64,000 nt of DNA, from NCBI GenBank assembly GCA_902779395.1, contig CACZBK010000012.1, positions 62,001 through 126,000 on the forward strand, given 5' to 3'. The DNA is from an uncultured Lachnospiraceae bacterium (GTDB taxonomy: Bacteria; Bacillota; Clostridia; Lachnospirales; Lachnospiraceae). Below the pieces are notes generated by a model. That model did no database searches. It worked only from the letters and a program-made list of their open reading frames with translations, and had not been told where the DNA came from. Each line of letters starts with the position of its first letter. Within the stretch, counting starts at the first letter, position 1. Below are positions 53,942-63,224 of this stretch, piece after piece. Made by a program: the position numbers and the translations under genes.

Positions 53942-55108
53942 ATGACTGTATTATGTTATGCTCTTACTTTGATATTGATACCGGCAGCCGCATTTTTGAT
54001 GTGGTTTTTTATATTGGGAAGAAGAGGCATTAGCAGACAGAGTCTTAACGTAGCGGCGGTAAAAGCAGACTATATCATATCTGCAGGTCTTTGCATACTT
54101 ATGAGCCTTATCATGACATTTGATGTAAGACGCGCGCTGGTATATCTGGAATCATACGGAGAAAAGGAAATACTGAATGCGGTTTTTTTTCCGGTAAGCG
54201 CATTAACCGTTCTTTTGATAATGATCCCGGGAAGTGTGATAAATGATAAAAAAGAAAATCTCATACCGGGTGTGACAGCAGTCTTTTTATCTTTCCTTTA
54301 TATGGTACTGATCAATCTTTTGAGTCTCTGCGTGATAGGTGATCATTCTGATCTGTACGGAGCGCTGAGCTTTCTGGTTTCTGCAGTTATCTGCAGCATA
54401 ATAGTATATTCTGCGCCTTTGCGCTCCCGGGACCGTTACAGGGCGGAGCTTCAAAAGATAGATGATATGGTTTCGGAAGCGCGCAATGCCCATTATGAAG
54501 CCGTAAAAAAAAGCAGCATGGAAACCAGACGCTTAAGACATGATATGAAGAATCATCTGATAGCTTTAAAAGAACTGGCGTCGCAGTCACGAAGCGAAGA
54601 ACTCCTTGCTTATATAGATTCCATAGCCGAGCAGATAGAGGCTGCAGCGCCTCCGTACAGGAGCGGTAATGACATAGCAGATGTGATAATAGCAGATAAG
54701 TATGCAAAGGCAGAAAAACGCGGGCTTAAATTATGCATATCGGGTGATCTGGCCGGACTTGATATAGAGAGCGCCGATCTGGTTACGATACTGTCCAATT
54801 TATTGGACAATGCCATAGAAGCATTAAGCAGGGCATACGGAAGAGATCTTTCCGATGAAGACAAGAAGATAATTCTGGAATTTAAGAAGAATGCTAATTT
54901 TATACTTATCACTGAGAAAAATAAAAGCGTCAGCAGACTGACGCCGGGCAATTTAGTTTCTTCCAAGAATTCTCCGGATCACGGCTTTGGTATCTTAAAC
55001 ATCAGGCGCGCCGTTAAAAAATACGGCGGAGAGTTTAATATAAACTGCAGCGAAGAAGGGGATATCTACCGGGTGGAGGCTGAGATACTCATGCCCCTGA
55101 AAGAGTGA
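53942..55108 (+). CDS. Sensor histidine kinase, GHKL (AgrC-like) type
   Basis: 388 residues. Six hydrophobic segments (about 1-180) form a membrane sensor without a large outer domain, as in peptide-pheromone receptors. The phospho-acceptor His is in RRLRHDMKNHL, followed by the GHKL ATPase with NLLDNAIEAL (N box) and DHGFGILNIR (G box). No gene for a small peptide signal was recognised nearby. It ends the first ABC/two-component module. Confidence 0.88.
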   Translation: MTVLCYALTLILIPAAAFLMWFFILGRRGISRQSLNVAAVKADYIISAGLCILMSLIMTFDVRRALVYLESYGEKEILNAVFFPVSALTVLLIMIPGSVINDKKENLIPGVTAVFLSFLYMVLINLLSLCVIGDHSDLYGALSFLVSAVICSIIVYSAPLRSRDRYRAELQKIDDMVSEARNAHYEAVKKSSMETRRLRHDMKNHLIALKELASQSRSEELLAYIDSIAEQIEAAAPPYRSGNDIADVIIADKYAKAEKRGLKLCISGDLAGLDIESADLVTILSNLLDNAIEALSRAYGRDLSDEDKKIILEFKKNANFILITEKNKSVSRLTPGNLVSSKNSPDHGFGILNIRRAVKKYGGEFNINCSEEGDIYRVEAEILMPLKE

Positions 55109-55144
55109 CCGCCTCAGTAGCGGCGACATCCGGACAGCATTTTT

Positions 55145-55173
55145 TTGCCGCTATCCCATTTTTTTGATATAAT
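55145..55173 (+). promoter_or_regulatory. Promoter upstream of the HD-GYP remnant and OmpR-type operon
   Basis: TTGCCG and TATAAT are separated by 17 bases, just before the remnant reading frame at 55185. It is the likely promoter of the regulator-kinase pair downstream. Confidence 0.6.
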
Positions 55174-55184
55174 GATAGGATGCC

Positions 55185-55397
55185 ATGACATCAAACAGGA
55201 GTTACCGAAAACATATGAAGCAGGAAGATGTCCGGCGCGAGATCGAAAAGAACACCGGAACACAGTTTGATGCGGATATTGCGAAATGTATGCTGAAGAT
55301 AATCGACGAAGATAAGGATTATGAACTGCATGAAAACAGCTTTGAAACCGATGGGAACGGAGGTCATGGAGGCAGATGGAACAATACAAAGTACTGA
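55185..55397 (+). pseudogene. C-terminal remnant of an HD-GYP-type phosphodiesterase
   Basis: 70 residues. The first ~45 (MTSNRSYRKHM, then GTQFDADIAKCMLKIIDED) match the end of HD or HD-GYP domains, where the preceding residues are normally Asp-Ala. The two codons just before the ATG are indeed GAT GCC, with a stop codon before them, so the frame is a cut-off tail of a larger gene. The catalytic HD residues are lost. It overlaps the next gene by 22 bases and may now serve only as a leader for it. Confidence 0.7.
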
Positions 55398-56128
55398 TCA
55401 TTGATGACGACGAAGTGATCGCCCAGTCAACTGCGGAATACTTTAATATGTTTGATGTTAAGAGCGCATACGTGACGGGATATGATGAAGCGGTCGCTTT
55501 CCTTGAGAAAAATCTGGTCTCACTTCTGCTGCTGGATATCAATCTGGGCGAACGCTCGGGTTTTGATCTGTGCAGGAAGGTGCGGGAGAACTATGACATG
55601 CCGATCCTTTTCATCAGTGCGCGAAGCAGTGATGATGATGTTTTGATAGCTCTTAATATCGGCGGCGACGATTATATAAAAAAGCCTTTTACCCTGAGTA
55701 TTCTGCTGGCAAAAGTCAAAGCGATACTGGAGCGCTATGAAAAGGCGAAAGAGGCCCTGCTGCAGGCGGAAGCTGCAAATAATATAAAAGTGGCTCATTC
55801 GGATAATAAGGGGGTGGATAACACGCAGATCGCCCTTACGGAAACTATCATCATGGATACCGCTAAACATAAGCTTCGCAAAGGAACAGAAGAGATCGGC
55901 TTAAAGGCCATGGAGTATAAGCTGCTTAAGTATCTTTATGATCATTCGGGCAGGGTGGTAACCAAAGATGAACTTTTAAAAGAAGTCTGGGATGATGAAT
56001 TCATCGGTGAAGGCACACTGGCTGTGCATATAAGACATCTGCGCGAAAAGATAGAGGAAGATCCCAAGGTCCCGCGCCTTATAAAAACCATATGGGGCGT
56101 AGGCTATATACTTGAACGTATATTATGA
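55376..56128 (+). CDS. Response regulator, OmpR/PhoB type
   Basis: 250 residues. The receiver domain (about 1-120) has Asp in LLLDINLGERSG; the winged-helix domain covers about 155-248 (LLKYLYDHSGRVVTKDELL, HIRHLREKIEED). A GGAGG site inside the HD-GYP remnant precedes the ATG. The stop overlaps the kinase start by four bases. It probably controls the ABC exporter that follows, as in BceRS-like systems. Confidence 0.93.
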   Translation: MEQYKVLIIDDDEVIAQSTAEYFNMFDVKSAYVTGYDEAVAFLEKNLVSLLLLDINLGERSGFDLCRKVRENYDMPILFISARSSDDDVLIALNIGGDDYIKKPFTLSILLAKVKAILERYEKAKEALLQAEAANNIKVAHSDNKGVDNTQIALTETIIMDTAKHKLRKGTEEIGLKAMEYKLLKYLYDHSGRVVTKDELLKEVWDDEFIGEGTLAVHIRHLREKIEEDPKVPRLIKTIWGVGYILERIL

Positions 56129-57420
56129 AAAAATACAGGAATGTGGTAATTGCATGCGGTGCATTATATTTTCTGGCGGTATTGATCTTTGCCGTTTTTA
56201 CTTTGTGTGTCAGGGAAGACCCGGGCAAAGAGGCGCTGGTGCTGAAACTTAATGAGATAGCGCATAAGGTCGAAGCAGATCTCACAGATACCGGCAGCAT
56301 CAGCAATGCACAGTACGGAGTTGATATAATCGTAACAGATACGATCGGAGAGGTATTGTTCAGTACCGTGCCTGTAGAGAACGGCAGGCTTTCCGTTGAA
56401 ACGGCGATCAAAAAAGGATATCCGTACCGCTATATCTTTGTGAACGGACAAACATCCGGTTATGTGATCATTCCGGATGACGGCATGGGACAGACCTTGC
56501 AGCTGCGTATAAGGATCATCATAGGACTTTGTATTACCGGTGTGGCGCTTTTCATAGCTGCAGGTGTGTTTGGAATGTATGTAACAAAGCGGATCTATCG
56601 TCCCTTCAGGGAGCTTAATGATTTTGCCGGAAGGGTTGCAGAGGGAAAACTTGACGAGCCTCTTTCCATGGACCGGAATAATATGTTTGGGGCATTTTCC
56701 GAAAGCTTTGATATCATGCGTGAAGAACTCCGCTCATCCCGTTTGCGTGAAGCTGATCTGCAGAAGCGCGAAAAAGAACTGGTGGCATCCTTGAGCCATG
56801 ATCTGAAAACGCCCATTACAGGGATCAAAGTGACATGCGAATTACTGACTGCAAAGTTTGATGCTTTAGACGCCATGGAGGATTATAAGGAAAAGATAGC
56901 CAATATCTATAAAAAGGCAGACCAGATAGATGTGCTGGTAAGTGATCTCTTTTCCGCAACACTGGAAGAACTGGGTGAGTTTAAGGTGAACTGTACGGAT
57001 GAGAGTTCACTTATCCTTACAGATATTGTACATAGATATGATGATAAGGGACTGGTGAAGGCGCAGGATGTGCCGGAAGTGCTGATACATATAGATCCAA
57101 AGCGCATGAATCAGGTGATCGGCAATATCATTTCCAATTCCTATAAATATGCAGGTACTGCGATCGATGTAAGCTACCGCATAGTGGAAGAATATCTTGA
57201 AATGAGCATACGCGATCACGGACCGGGAGTGCCTGAAGAAGAGCTGGGAATGATCCTGGGCAAATTCTACCGTGGAAAGAAATGGGCGGAAAGTAAGGAA
57301 GAAGGCAGCGGACTGGGACTTTATATCGCGAGCACCCTGATGGAAAAAATGGACGGGGAGCTGGTGCCTTCCAATGAAGACAAGGGTTTTAAGATCACTT
57401 TGATGATCCCGCTCAGTTAA
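56125..57420 (+). CDS. Sensor histidine kinase with HAMP domain
   Basis: 431 residues. Membrane segments near 6-28 and 130-155 flank an outer domain of about 100 residues. HAMP covers about 155-205, the dimerisation domain has the phospho-acceptor His in SLSHDLKTP, and the ATPase shows N box NIISNSYKY, DHGPGVPEE and GSGLGLYI. It pairs with the OmpR-type regulator. The outer domain is longer than in BceS-type kinases (which have almost none), so it may sense its ligand directly. Confidence 0.93.
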   Translation: MKKYRNVVIACGALYFLAVLIFAVFTLCVREDPGKEALVLKLNEIAHKVEADLTDTGSISNAQYGVDIIVTDTIGEVLFSTVPVENGRLSVETAIKKGYPYRYIFVNGQTSGYVIIPDDGMGQTLQLRIRIIIGLCITGVALFIAAGVFGMYVTKRIYRPFRELNDFAGRVAEGKLDEPLSMDRNNMFGAFSESFDIMREELRSSRLREADLQKREKELVASLSHDLKTPITGIKVTCELLTAKFDALDAMEDYKEKIANIYKKADQIDVLVSDLFSATLEELGEFKVNCTDESSLILTDIVHRYDDKGLVKAQDVPEVLIHIDPKRMNQVIGNIISNSYKYAGTAIDVSYRIVEEYLEMSIRDHGPGVPEEELGMILGKFYRGKKWAESKEEGSGLGLYIASTLMEKMDGELVPSNEDKGFKITLMIPLS

Positions 57421-57426
57421 GAATCT

Positions 57427-57442
57427 GATAAGAATTCGATAA
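57427..57442 (+). promoter_or_regulatory. GATAA direct repeat, possible OmpR-type binding site
   Basis: Two GATAA boxes 11 bases apart (57427-57431, 57438-57442) lie about 35 bases upstream of a TATAAT at 57476-57481, in front of the ABC genes. One-turn spacing fits a winged-helix dimer, but the motif is short and AT-rich. Confidence 0.35.
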
Positions 57443-57525
57443 TAGTTTAACAAAGAACAAATAACAAAAGCCATATATAATACAAATCGTAACATGGTGA
57501 ACATGAACGAAAGGATGTATTATAT

Positions 57526-58287
57526 ATGGCTTCTTCTATTTTAAAAACAGAAAAACTCTGTAAATCGTTTTCAAACGGCGGCGTGCAGCAGCACGTCATA
57601 AAGAATCTCGATCTGGAGATCATAGAGGGTGACTTTACCGTGATCATGGGAGCATCCGGATCCGGTAAGTCGACCCTTTTGTACGCGCTGTCCGGAATGG
57701 ATAAACCCAGCATGGGAAAGATCCGTTTTGGGGAGAAGGAGATCCAGGATTATTCCAACGATGAGCTGGCGGTATTCCGTCGCGGCAATTGCGGCTTTGT
57801 ATTCCAGAGCGTTTATCTTCTGGATAATCAGACCGTGCTGGATAATGTTCTGACCGGAGCGCTCATCGTGCAGAAGAATTCACCGGAGCTGGTAAAAAAG
57901 GCAAAAGAGTTGCTGACGAAAGTAGGGATCGGGGAAGGATTGTGGAATAAATATCCCAACCAGCTTTCCGGCGGTGAAGCGCAGCGTGTCGGTATCGTGA
58001 GGGCCATCATCAATGATCCGAAGATATTATTTGCCGATGAACCTACAGGACAGCTGAACAGTGCTTCGGGAAAGGATGTGCTGGATGTCTTTACCGAGGT
58101 CCACAAAAACGGACAGTCTATCGTTCTGGTGACACATGATCTTAAAACTGCGCTGCGCGGAACAAGAGTATTGTATCTTCGTGACGGTGGTGTGGTCGGT
58201 GATCACAGGATGCCGGTATTTGGAGAAGATGATGAAAAGGACAGACGCGCTTCTCTCACGGCTTTCCTGGAAGAAATGGGGTGGTAG
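57526..58287 (+). CDS. ABC-exporter ATP-binding protein (second system)
   Basis: 253 residues. Walker A GASGSGKS, Q-loop FVFQSVYL, signature LSGGEAQR, Walker B ILFADEPTG and switch His in VTHDL are all intact. It belongs to the MacB/BceA group that energises FtsX-type exporters for peptide resistance. An AAAGGATG site precedes the ATG. The permease follows after three bases. Confidence 0.94.
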   Translation: MASSILKTEKLCKSFSNGGVQQHVIKNLDLEIIEGDFTVIMGASGSGKSTLLYALSGMDKPSMGKIRFGEKEIQDYSNDELAVFRRGNCGFVFQSVYLLDNQTVLDNVLTGALIVQKNSPELVKKAKELLTKVGIGEGLWNKYPNQLSGGEAQRVGIVRAIINDPKILFADEPTGQLNSASGKDVLDVFTEVHKNGQSIVLVTHDLKTALRGTRVLYLRDGGVVGDHRMPVFGEDDEKDRRASLTAFLEEMGW

Positions 58288-58290
58288 TCT

Positions 58291-60810
58291 ATGAATAACA
58301 AGATACTTCGATTATCTCTGTTTAATCTGAAAAAGAACAGGCGTGAAGTCCTGGGCATCATCTTTATGACCTTAGTTACGGTGCTGATGCTGTCCGTTGT
58401 TCTGATCAACCAGAAGAAGATCGATACGTCTTTTGATGAGAGCTTTGAAAGATCTGGATGTGTAAAGCAGACGGTTTTATTTAAGGTCGATAAATACCGT
58501 AATGCCTTTGCAGACATCCTTAAGGAAGAGTACGGGATCGAAAAAGTAAGCGAAGGACGTATGATCCACTGCACCATGGTTGATGTTTTGAGCAAGGGCG
58601 GAGATACGGTCGCCTATAATCTGATCTATGCGACCGAAAAAACGGAACGCAAGATGGAAGCGTTCCGCAAACTTAAGCAGCTGCCGGAGGAAGAGATCGC
58701 GGCGATCGAGCATCCCATATGGCTTCCGGAATCGTTCAGGATCAAGAAGGACTATGAAGCCGGTGATGACTTTGTGATCCTTAAGAACGGTAAGGAATAT
58801 CCCTTCACCATTGCCGGCTTTTATGAGACAGGACTGTTCACAAATGACGGGTATTCCCATAAAGTGATCCTGTCAGAGGATGATTACGCGCTCTTTGCAA
58901 TGCTCTTTGATTCATCTTCGGATCGTGAGTGCATAGGTCTGTTTTTTGACGGTGAGGAGATCAATTTTGATAAATACCTTGAAGACTGTAATGCTGTAGC
59001 AGCGGAGAATCTGAGTTTTACAACGGATTATAATTGCTACAGGTGGGAAAAGCTTAATGAGACAAGCTTCCTGGAGATCTTTATGATGATGATCATAGGG
59101 ATATCTGTGGTAACACTCATTGCGTCTTTATTTATGATACGACATAAGATCAGCGGCGACATTGAGGACCAGATGCAGCAGATCGGTGTGCTGGAAGCAT
59201 TGGGATACCGTTCGTCTGAGATATCCTTATCCTATCTGTATGAATATGTGATCGCGGGTGGGATTGGCTCGGTACTGGGAGCAGTGATCGCCTGTCTGAT
59301 CACACCCTTTGTGAATATCGGGATCGGCAAGCTGCTGGGACGGGCCGTGTCCGGTAACAGCGGATTGAGCGGGGCGCTTGTGGCTGCATTTGCCGTACTG
59401 ATCTTTGTGGTCATGTTTGCGCTGATCAAGGCAAGGCAGGTAAAAAACTATCCTCCCGTAGTTGCATTGAGGAAAGGGATAAAGACGCATCATTTCAGCA
59501 AAAATATCCTTCCCCTTGATAAGATACGCGGGAATATCAATGTGGGACTTGCATTCAAGGGCTTCCTTGGTAATCTGAAGGCATCTGCGGGGATCCTGAT
59601 CTGTATCGTTACTGCGGGGACGGCGATCATGTTTGGAGCGCTTACCTATGATTTTTCCAGGAACGGTCCTTATGGATTTGCTGCAACGATGGGAACGGAT
59701 TGGGAAGTGTTAATGGTATACACCTTAAGTGATACAGATATCGACGCATTCAGGCAGGAACTGCTGACTCTGCCGGAAGTAAGAAAGGCGATCAAGGGCT
59801 TTCACGGAGAACATGTTTCCGTCAAAGGATCTTCAGATTCGGCAGAGGTGATCAGCTTTGGGGATTTTGCGGATGCGGAAAACATACATCCATATGAGGG
59901 CAGGCTGCCGCAGTATGATAACGAAGTGATGGTAGGACTGAGAAGGAGCAGGGCGGAAAACATTAAAGTCGGTGACAGCATCGTGCTGGAATATAACGGG
60001 CTGGAAAAAACATTTATCGTAAGCGGCATCGTCGGAACCATGCAGAATGGCGGAACGGTCGTGTATCTGACAAATGACGGATATAAACGCTTAAACATCT
60101 TTGCGGCTGAAAACGTTGTGCAGATATATCCGGCAGAAGGTGTAAGCATATCAAAGCTTCAGGCTGCTATCGATGCACATTTCGGTGGCACGGCAAAGCA
60201 GGCAGCGGAAGGCGGATCGAACGGGCAAAGCAGGGAAGAGAGGATACGCGCGGCTGCGGAGGAAAAGATAGCTGCAATGCTGAACCAATATGGTGTTACG
60301 GATGTGGATTATGCCGTGCAGATCGGGGATGAACTGATAACGGGAAACAGCAGGAACTTTGTGATAAAAGAATTCTTCTCCTACGAAGGTATCATAAAAA
60401 CACAGATGGTGCCCATTGCGGAGACGACAAAAAACTTCTGCTTTTACGCATTGATCCTTGTTTCGGGGATCGTAGCGGTACTGATCACGATCATCACTTC
60501 AAATGATGTGAGAAGACAGAGGCATGCGCTGGGTATCATGAAAGGTCTGGGATACTCATCAAAAGATCTGATGCTGCAGCTGGCGCTGAAATATATGCCG
60601 GTGATTCTGGCAGGTACGGTGATCGCAATGCTGTGCGGGCTTTGGGTAAATAACATGTTCTGGGGACTGCTCTTTGCGTCATTTGCCAAGGTCAATATTT
60701 CGACGGTCGTTATCACAGATATCTTTATGCTGATCTTCTGCTTCGCAGTAGCCTATCTGAACGCGGGAAGGATAAGGAAGATATCAGTGACAGAGCTGAT
60801 GACGGAATAA
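58291..60810 (+). CDS. ABC-exporter permease, FtsX type (second system)
   Basis: 839 residues with two FtsX units. Membrane segments lie near 20-40, 260-285, 310-340 and 355-380, then 430-455 and three at about 705-835. Two large extracellular domains (about 45-255 and 465-700) are expected. The gene belongs to the regulator-kinase-ATPase cluster. By analogy with BceAB/VraDE it could remove antimicrobial peptides from lipid targets, though those permeases have a single large loop, so a peptide or lipoprotein exporter is equally possible. Confidence 0.88.
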   Translation: MNNKILRLSLFNLKKNRREVLGIIFMTLVTVLMLSVVLINQKKIDTSFDESFERSGCVKQTVLFKVDKYRNAFADILKEEYGIEKVSEGRMIHCTMVDVLSKGGDTVAYNLIYATEKTERKMEAFRKLKQLPEEEIAAIEHPIWLPESFRIKKDYEAGDDFVILKNGKEYPFTIAGFYETGLFTNDGYSHKVILSEDDYALFAMLFDSSSDRECIGLFFDGEEINFDKYLEDCNAVAAENLSFTTDYNCYRWEKLNETSFLEIFMMMIIGISVVTLIASLFMIRHKISGDIEDQMQQIGVLEALGYRSSEISLSYLYEYVIAGGIGSVLGAVIACLITPFVNIGIGKLLGRAVSGNSGLSGALVAAFAVLIFVVMFALIKARQVKNYPPVVALRKGIKTHHFSKNILPLDKIRGNINVGLAFKGFLGNLKASAGILICIVTAGTAIMFGALTYDFSRNGPYGFAATMGTDWEVLMVYTLSDTDIDAFRQELLTLPEVRKAIKGFHGEHVSVKGSSDSAEVISFGDFADAENIHPYEGRLPQYDNEVMVGLRRSRAENIKVGDSIVLEYNGLEKTFIVSGIVGTMQNGGTVVYLTNDGYKRLNIFAAENVVQIYPAEGVSISKLQAAIDAHFGGTAKQAAEGGSNGQSREERIRAAAEEKIAAMLNQYGVTDVDYAVQIGDELITGNSRNFVIKEFFSYEGIIKTQMVPIAETTKNFCFYALILVSGIVAVLITIITSNDVRRQRHALGIMKGLGYSSKDLMLQLALKYMPVILAGTVIAMLCGLWVNNMFWGLLFASFAKVNISTVVITDIFMLIFCFAVAYLNAGRIRKISVTELMTE

Positions 60811-60838
60811 AGTGATCGTAAAAGGATCAAGCAACCAT

Positions 60839-60900
60839 GTCATTCCGAACTTTTGACATAGTAAACACAGTTGTCATTCCGAACGAATGTGAGGAATCTT
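60839..60900. repeat. Short intergenic repeats with GTCATTCCGAAC ends
   Basis: GTCATTCCGAAC occurs at 60839-60850 and again at 60873-60884, and the block ends in GAGGAATCTT. The start and end resemble those of the 53.1-kb repeat (GTCATCCTGAGC ... GAAGGATCC), so it looks like a decayed member of the same class. Confidence 0.5.
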
Positions 60901-60916
60901 GATAAAGGAGAAGGAA

Positions 60917-62986
60917 ATGAAAAAGAAAACTGATAGAAAAACAATAATCGGCAGCAGTATTTTCGGCTGTGCTGCAGCAATAGGCATTGCAGGCATCCTG
61001 GGCTTTAACGCCCTTTCCGGAAACAGCGGGAAAGCATTTGCGGAAGGCGCTGAAAGCGGACAGAGCGGTGCTAAAGAGCAGCGCGAAAACGGCTGGGAAG
61101 CTGCGAACAGGGATACGGAGTATGTCTACTGTGTGGGATCCGTCAGCAAGATCTATTCAACAGCTGCGGTAATGCGCCTGGCAGAGGAAGGAAAGGTGGT
61201 GCTTGATGCGCCGGTGACGGACTATATTCCGGAGTTTCGCATGGCGGATCCGAGGTATAAGGATATCACTGTGCGGATGCTGATGGATCATACTTCCGGA
61301 CTGATGGGATCCTGCTATGCGGGAGCGCATCTGTATGGAGACACGAATGAAGAGTTTTTGGACCGTCTGCCGGAATATCTGGCGAAGCAGCGGCTGAAGG
61401 CGGATCCCGGAGAATATGCGGCATACTGTAACGACGGATTCGATCTGCTGGCGATCATAACGGAGCGTGTATCCGGTATGGATTTTACGGAATATGTGCA
61501 AAAGAATCTGTGTGCTCCTACCGGTGGGGACCGGACCGGATCCGGTGTAACATATCTTTCGATGGAAGATCTTGCACCGGCATATACAGCGGGACACAGT
61601 CTTTATGATGAGGGCGGCACGCAGGTGCTGGGAGCCGGAGGTATCTATGCAACGGCTTCCGATACAGCAAGATTCGGCGCGGGATTTTTTGCAGGAAATA
61701 ACAGTATTCTTTCGGAAAGCGCCAAGAAAGCAATGGCTGCGCGCTGGTCAGACAAAGATATGTATATGGATGAGAACGGACTGGGCTGGGACTTAGTATC
61801 GATAAACAGATATGAGGACGCCGGTATCACGGTGCTGGGAAAAGGCGGAGATTCTTTGATGAATCATGCATTTCTCATGGTTGCACCTGAAGAAAGGATA
61901 AGTGTATCCGTGCTTTCAAACGGCGGAAGCAGTACATTAAACGCTCTTATGGCAGAGGCCATACTGGATGCGTGTCTGGAGGAAGAGGGAATACAGGTAA
62001 CGGATCCCGAGTGGCCGGCTGCAGTAAATATATGCGATATCCCTGAAGAATATGATGCTCTGGCCGGAGCTTATGCTGTTTCGGGAATGGAAGGAGCCGC
62101 GATCAATAAGATCACATTTCCGGAGCATAAGTATATGCATGTGGAGAGCATAGGACCTTATAAAACTACATACATGGATTATGCGCTGACAGAGGATGGC
62201 AGGTTTGCGGAACTGGCGTATGAAGTGGAAGACAGTGGGATCGATCAGATGAGGTTTGCTTTAAATCCTGTGTATATTTCATTTCAAACGTATGCTGACG
62301 GAAGGAACTTTCTGGCTGCCGATCAGAATACACGACTTCCCGGGATAGGAGAACAGGCTCAGCACTTTTATATAGGCGAAAAGCTGAATGAAGATCCTGT
62401 GAGTGCCGATGCGATGGCTTTCGTACAGAAGGCAGGCGGCAGGGAGTTTCTTCTTGTAAGTGAAAGAAATTCTTCGAGCATTTATGATATGCCTTTTATG
62501 GGAGTTGTTCCGGCAGCAGAGTATCCGGGGTATGTCTTTGTTACCAACAGCGGGCTGGGAACACGTCTGTTAAAGATCGCGGATGCCACGCATGCGGTAT
62601 CTTTTACGACTATCCCTTCCAGCAGAAACCGTGATCTGCTGGATGTCACGCTGAAAGAAGATGAGAGCGGACTTAAGCTGGTAACAAGCAACGGTCTGGA
62701 ATTTATTTCGGAAGAGAACATACCGTACTTTGATGCTTCCTTAAGTGAGATCGCTCTTTCATCTGATGCACCGGCATGGTTTAAGATAGGAAAAGAAATG
62801 GCGAATGCAGAGATCGCGATCACGGATAGGCCTGAACACAGCGTGGTTTATGTATATAACAAATTCGGTGAGGTAGTCTATACGACCCACGTGATCGGTA
62901 TGACCAATGTTCTGCCTATGCCGGAAGGCGGCCGTATCGTATTTCTGGGCCGGGACGGTGAGAGCATAAAGCTTACCGGCTTCTGA
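60917..62986 (+). CDS. Secreted serine hydrolase, beta-lactamase class C / esterase family
   Basis: 689 residues. A signal or anchor segment lies at about 10-35. The catalytic SxxK motif is SVSK near residue 78, and YCN (YAAYCNDG) near 173 is the second motif. A Gly-rich GKGGDSLMNHAF near 320 may fill the KTG position. A C-terminal beta-rich region of about 300 residues follows. The segment before SVSK is short, lacking the two or three strands that usually start this fold. An AAAGGAGAAGG site precedes ATG 60917. It ends the second ABC module; it may cut a peptide or cell-wall substrate. Confidence 0.8.
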   Translation: MKKKTDRKTIIGSSIFGCAAAIGIAGILGFNALSGNSGKAFAEGAESGQSGAKEQRENGWEAANRDTEYVYCVGSVSKIYSTAAVMRLAEEGKVVLDAPVTDYIPEFRMADPRYKDITVRMLMDHTSGLMGSCYAGAHLYGDTNEEFLDRLPEYLAKQRLKADPGEYAAYCNDGFDLLAIITERVSGMDFTEYVQKNLCAPTGGDRTGSGVTYLSMEDLAPAYTAGHSLYDEGGTQVLGAGGIYATASDTARFGAGFFAGNNSILSESAKKAMAARWSDKDMYMDENGLGWDLVSINRYEDAGITVLGKGGDSLMNHAFLMVAPEERISVSVLSNGGSSTLNALMAEAILDACLEEEGIQVTDPEWPAAVNICDIPEEYDALAGAYAVSGMEGAAINKITFPEHKYMHVESIGPYKTTYMDYALTEDGRFAELAYEVEDSGIDQMRFALNPVYISFQTYADGRNFLAADQNTRLPGIGEQAQHFYIGEKLNEDPVSADAMAFVQKAGGREFLLVSERNSSSIYDMPFMGVVPAAEYPGYVFVTNSGLGTRLLKIADATHAVSFTTIPSSRNRDLLDVTLKEDESGLKLVTSNGLEFISEENIPYFDASLSEIALSSDAPAWFKIGKEMANAEIAITDRPEHSVVYVYNKFGEVVYTTHVIGMTNVLPMPEGGRIVFLGRDGESIKLTGF

Positions 62987-62989
62987 ATC

Positions 62990-63122
62990 AAAAAACCACG
63001 GGTCACAAGACGATCTTCCCACCTTTTAAGCGGCATCAGGTACCTCCCGCGATGCGGGTCCCTCCTAATGCCAAAAGGTGGGCCCCTTCTTGTGACTTGG
63101 ACGGACCTCGTGGTTGTTTACA
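62990..63122 (-). ncRNA. Candidate structured small RNA (unassigned); may also act as a bidirectional terminator
   Basis: A ~125-base region folds into one long hairpin of nested stems: AACCACG/CGTGGTT, GTCACAAGA/TCTTGTGAC, CCCACCTTTT/AAAAGGTGGG, GGCATTAGG/CCTGATGCC and a CCCGC/GCGGG cap, with small internal loops. Read on the reverse strand it ends in a run of six T residues. A TATACT hexamer lies at the right place upstream (63134-63129, reverse strand), though the -35 is poor (TTGTCA, 21 bases away). On the + strand the 3' flank is only TTGTTT. I cannot match it to tmRNA, SRP RNA, 6S RNA or RNase P RNA by eye. Confidence 0.55.
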
Positions 63123-63186
63123 GAAAAAAGTATATCGCTTAACAAAATCCTCACCTGACAAATGATCAGCCCCTCTCCTGTCGGAT

Positions 63187-63215
63187 TTGACATAAATCCT
63201 GCTTAGGGGTAATAT
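63187..63215 (+). promoter_or_regulatory. Promoter of tRNA-Leu
   Basis: A perfect TTGACA and TAATAT are separated by 17 bases, ending 10 bases before the tRNA 5' end. Confidence 0.78.
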
Positions 63216-63224
63216 ATACAGCAT

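Noticed and set aside
60853-60881. Promoter from the TTGACA before the serine hydrolase gene
   Set aside because: No -10 hexamer occurs at 16-19 bases; the TTGACA falls between two repeat units.
62990-63122. 6S RNA, SRP RNA or tmRNA
   Set aside because: Length, missing central bubble, missing GGAAGCA-type loop and missing tRNA-like ends argue against these; left unassigned.
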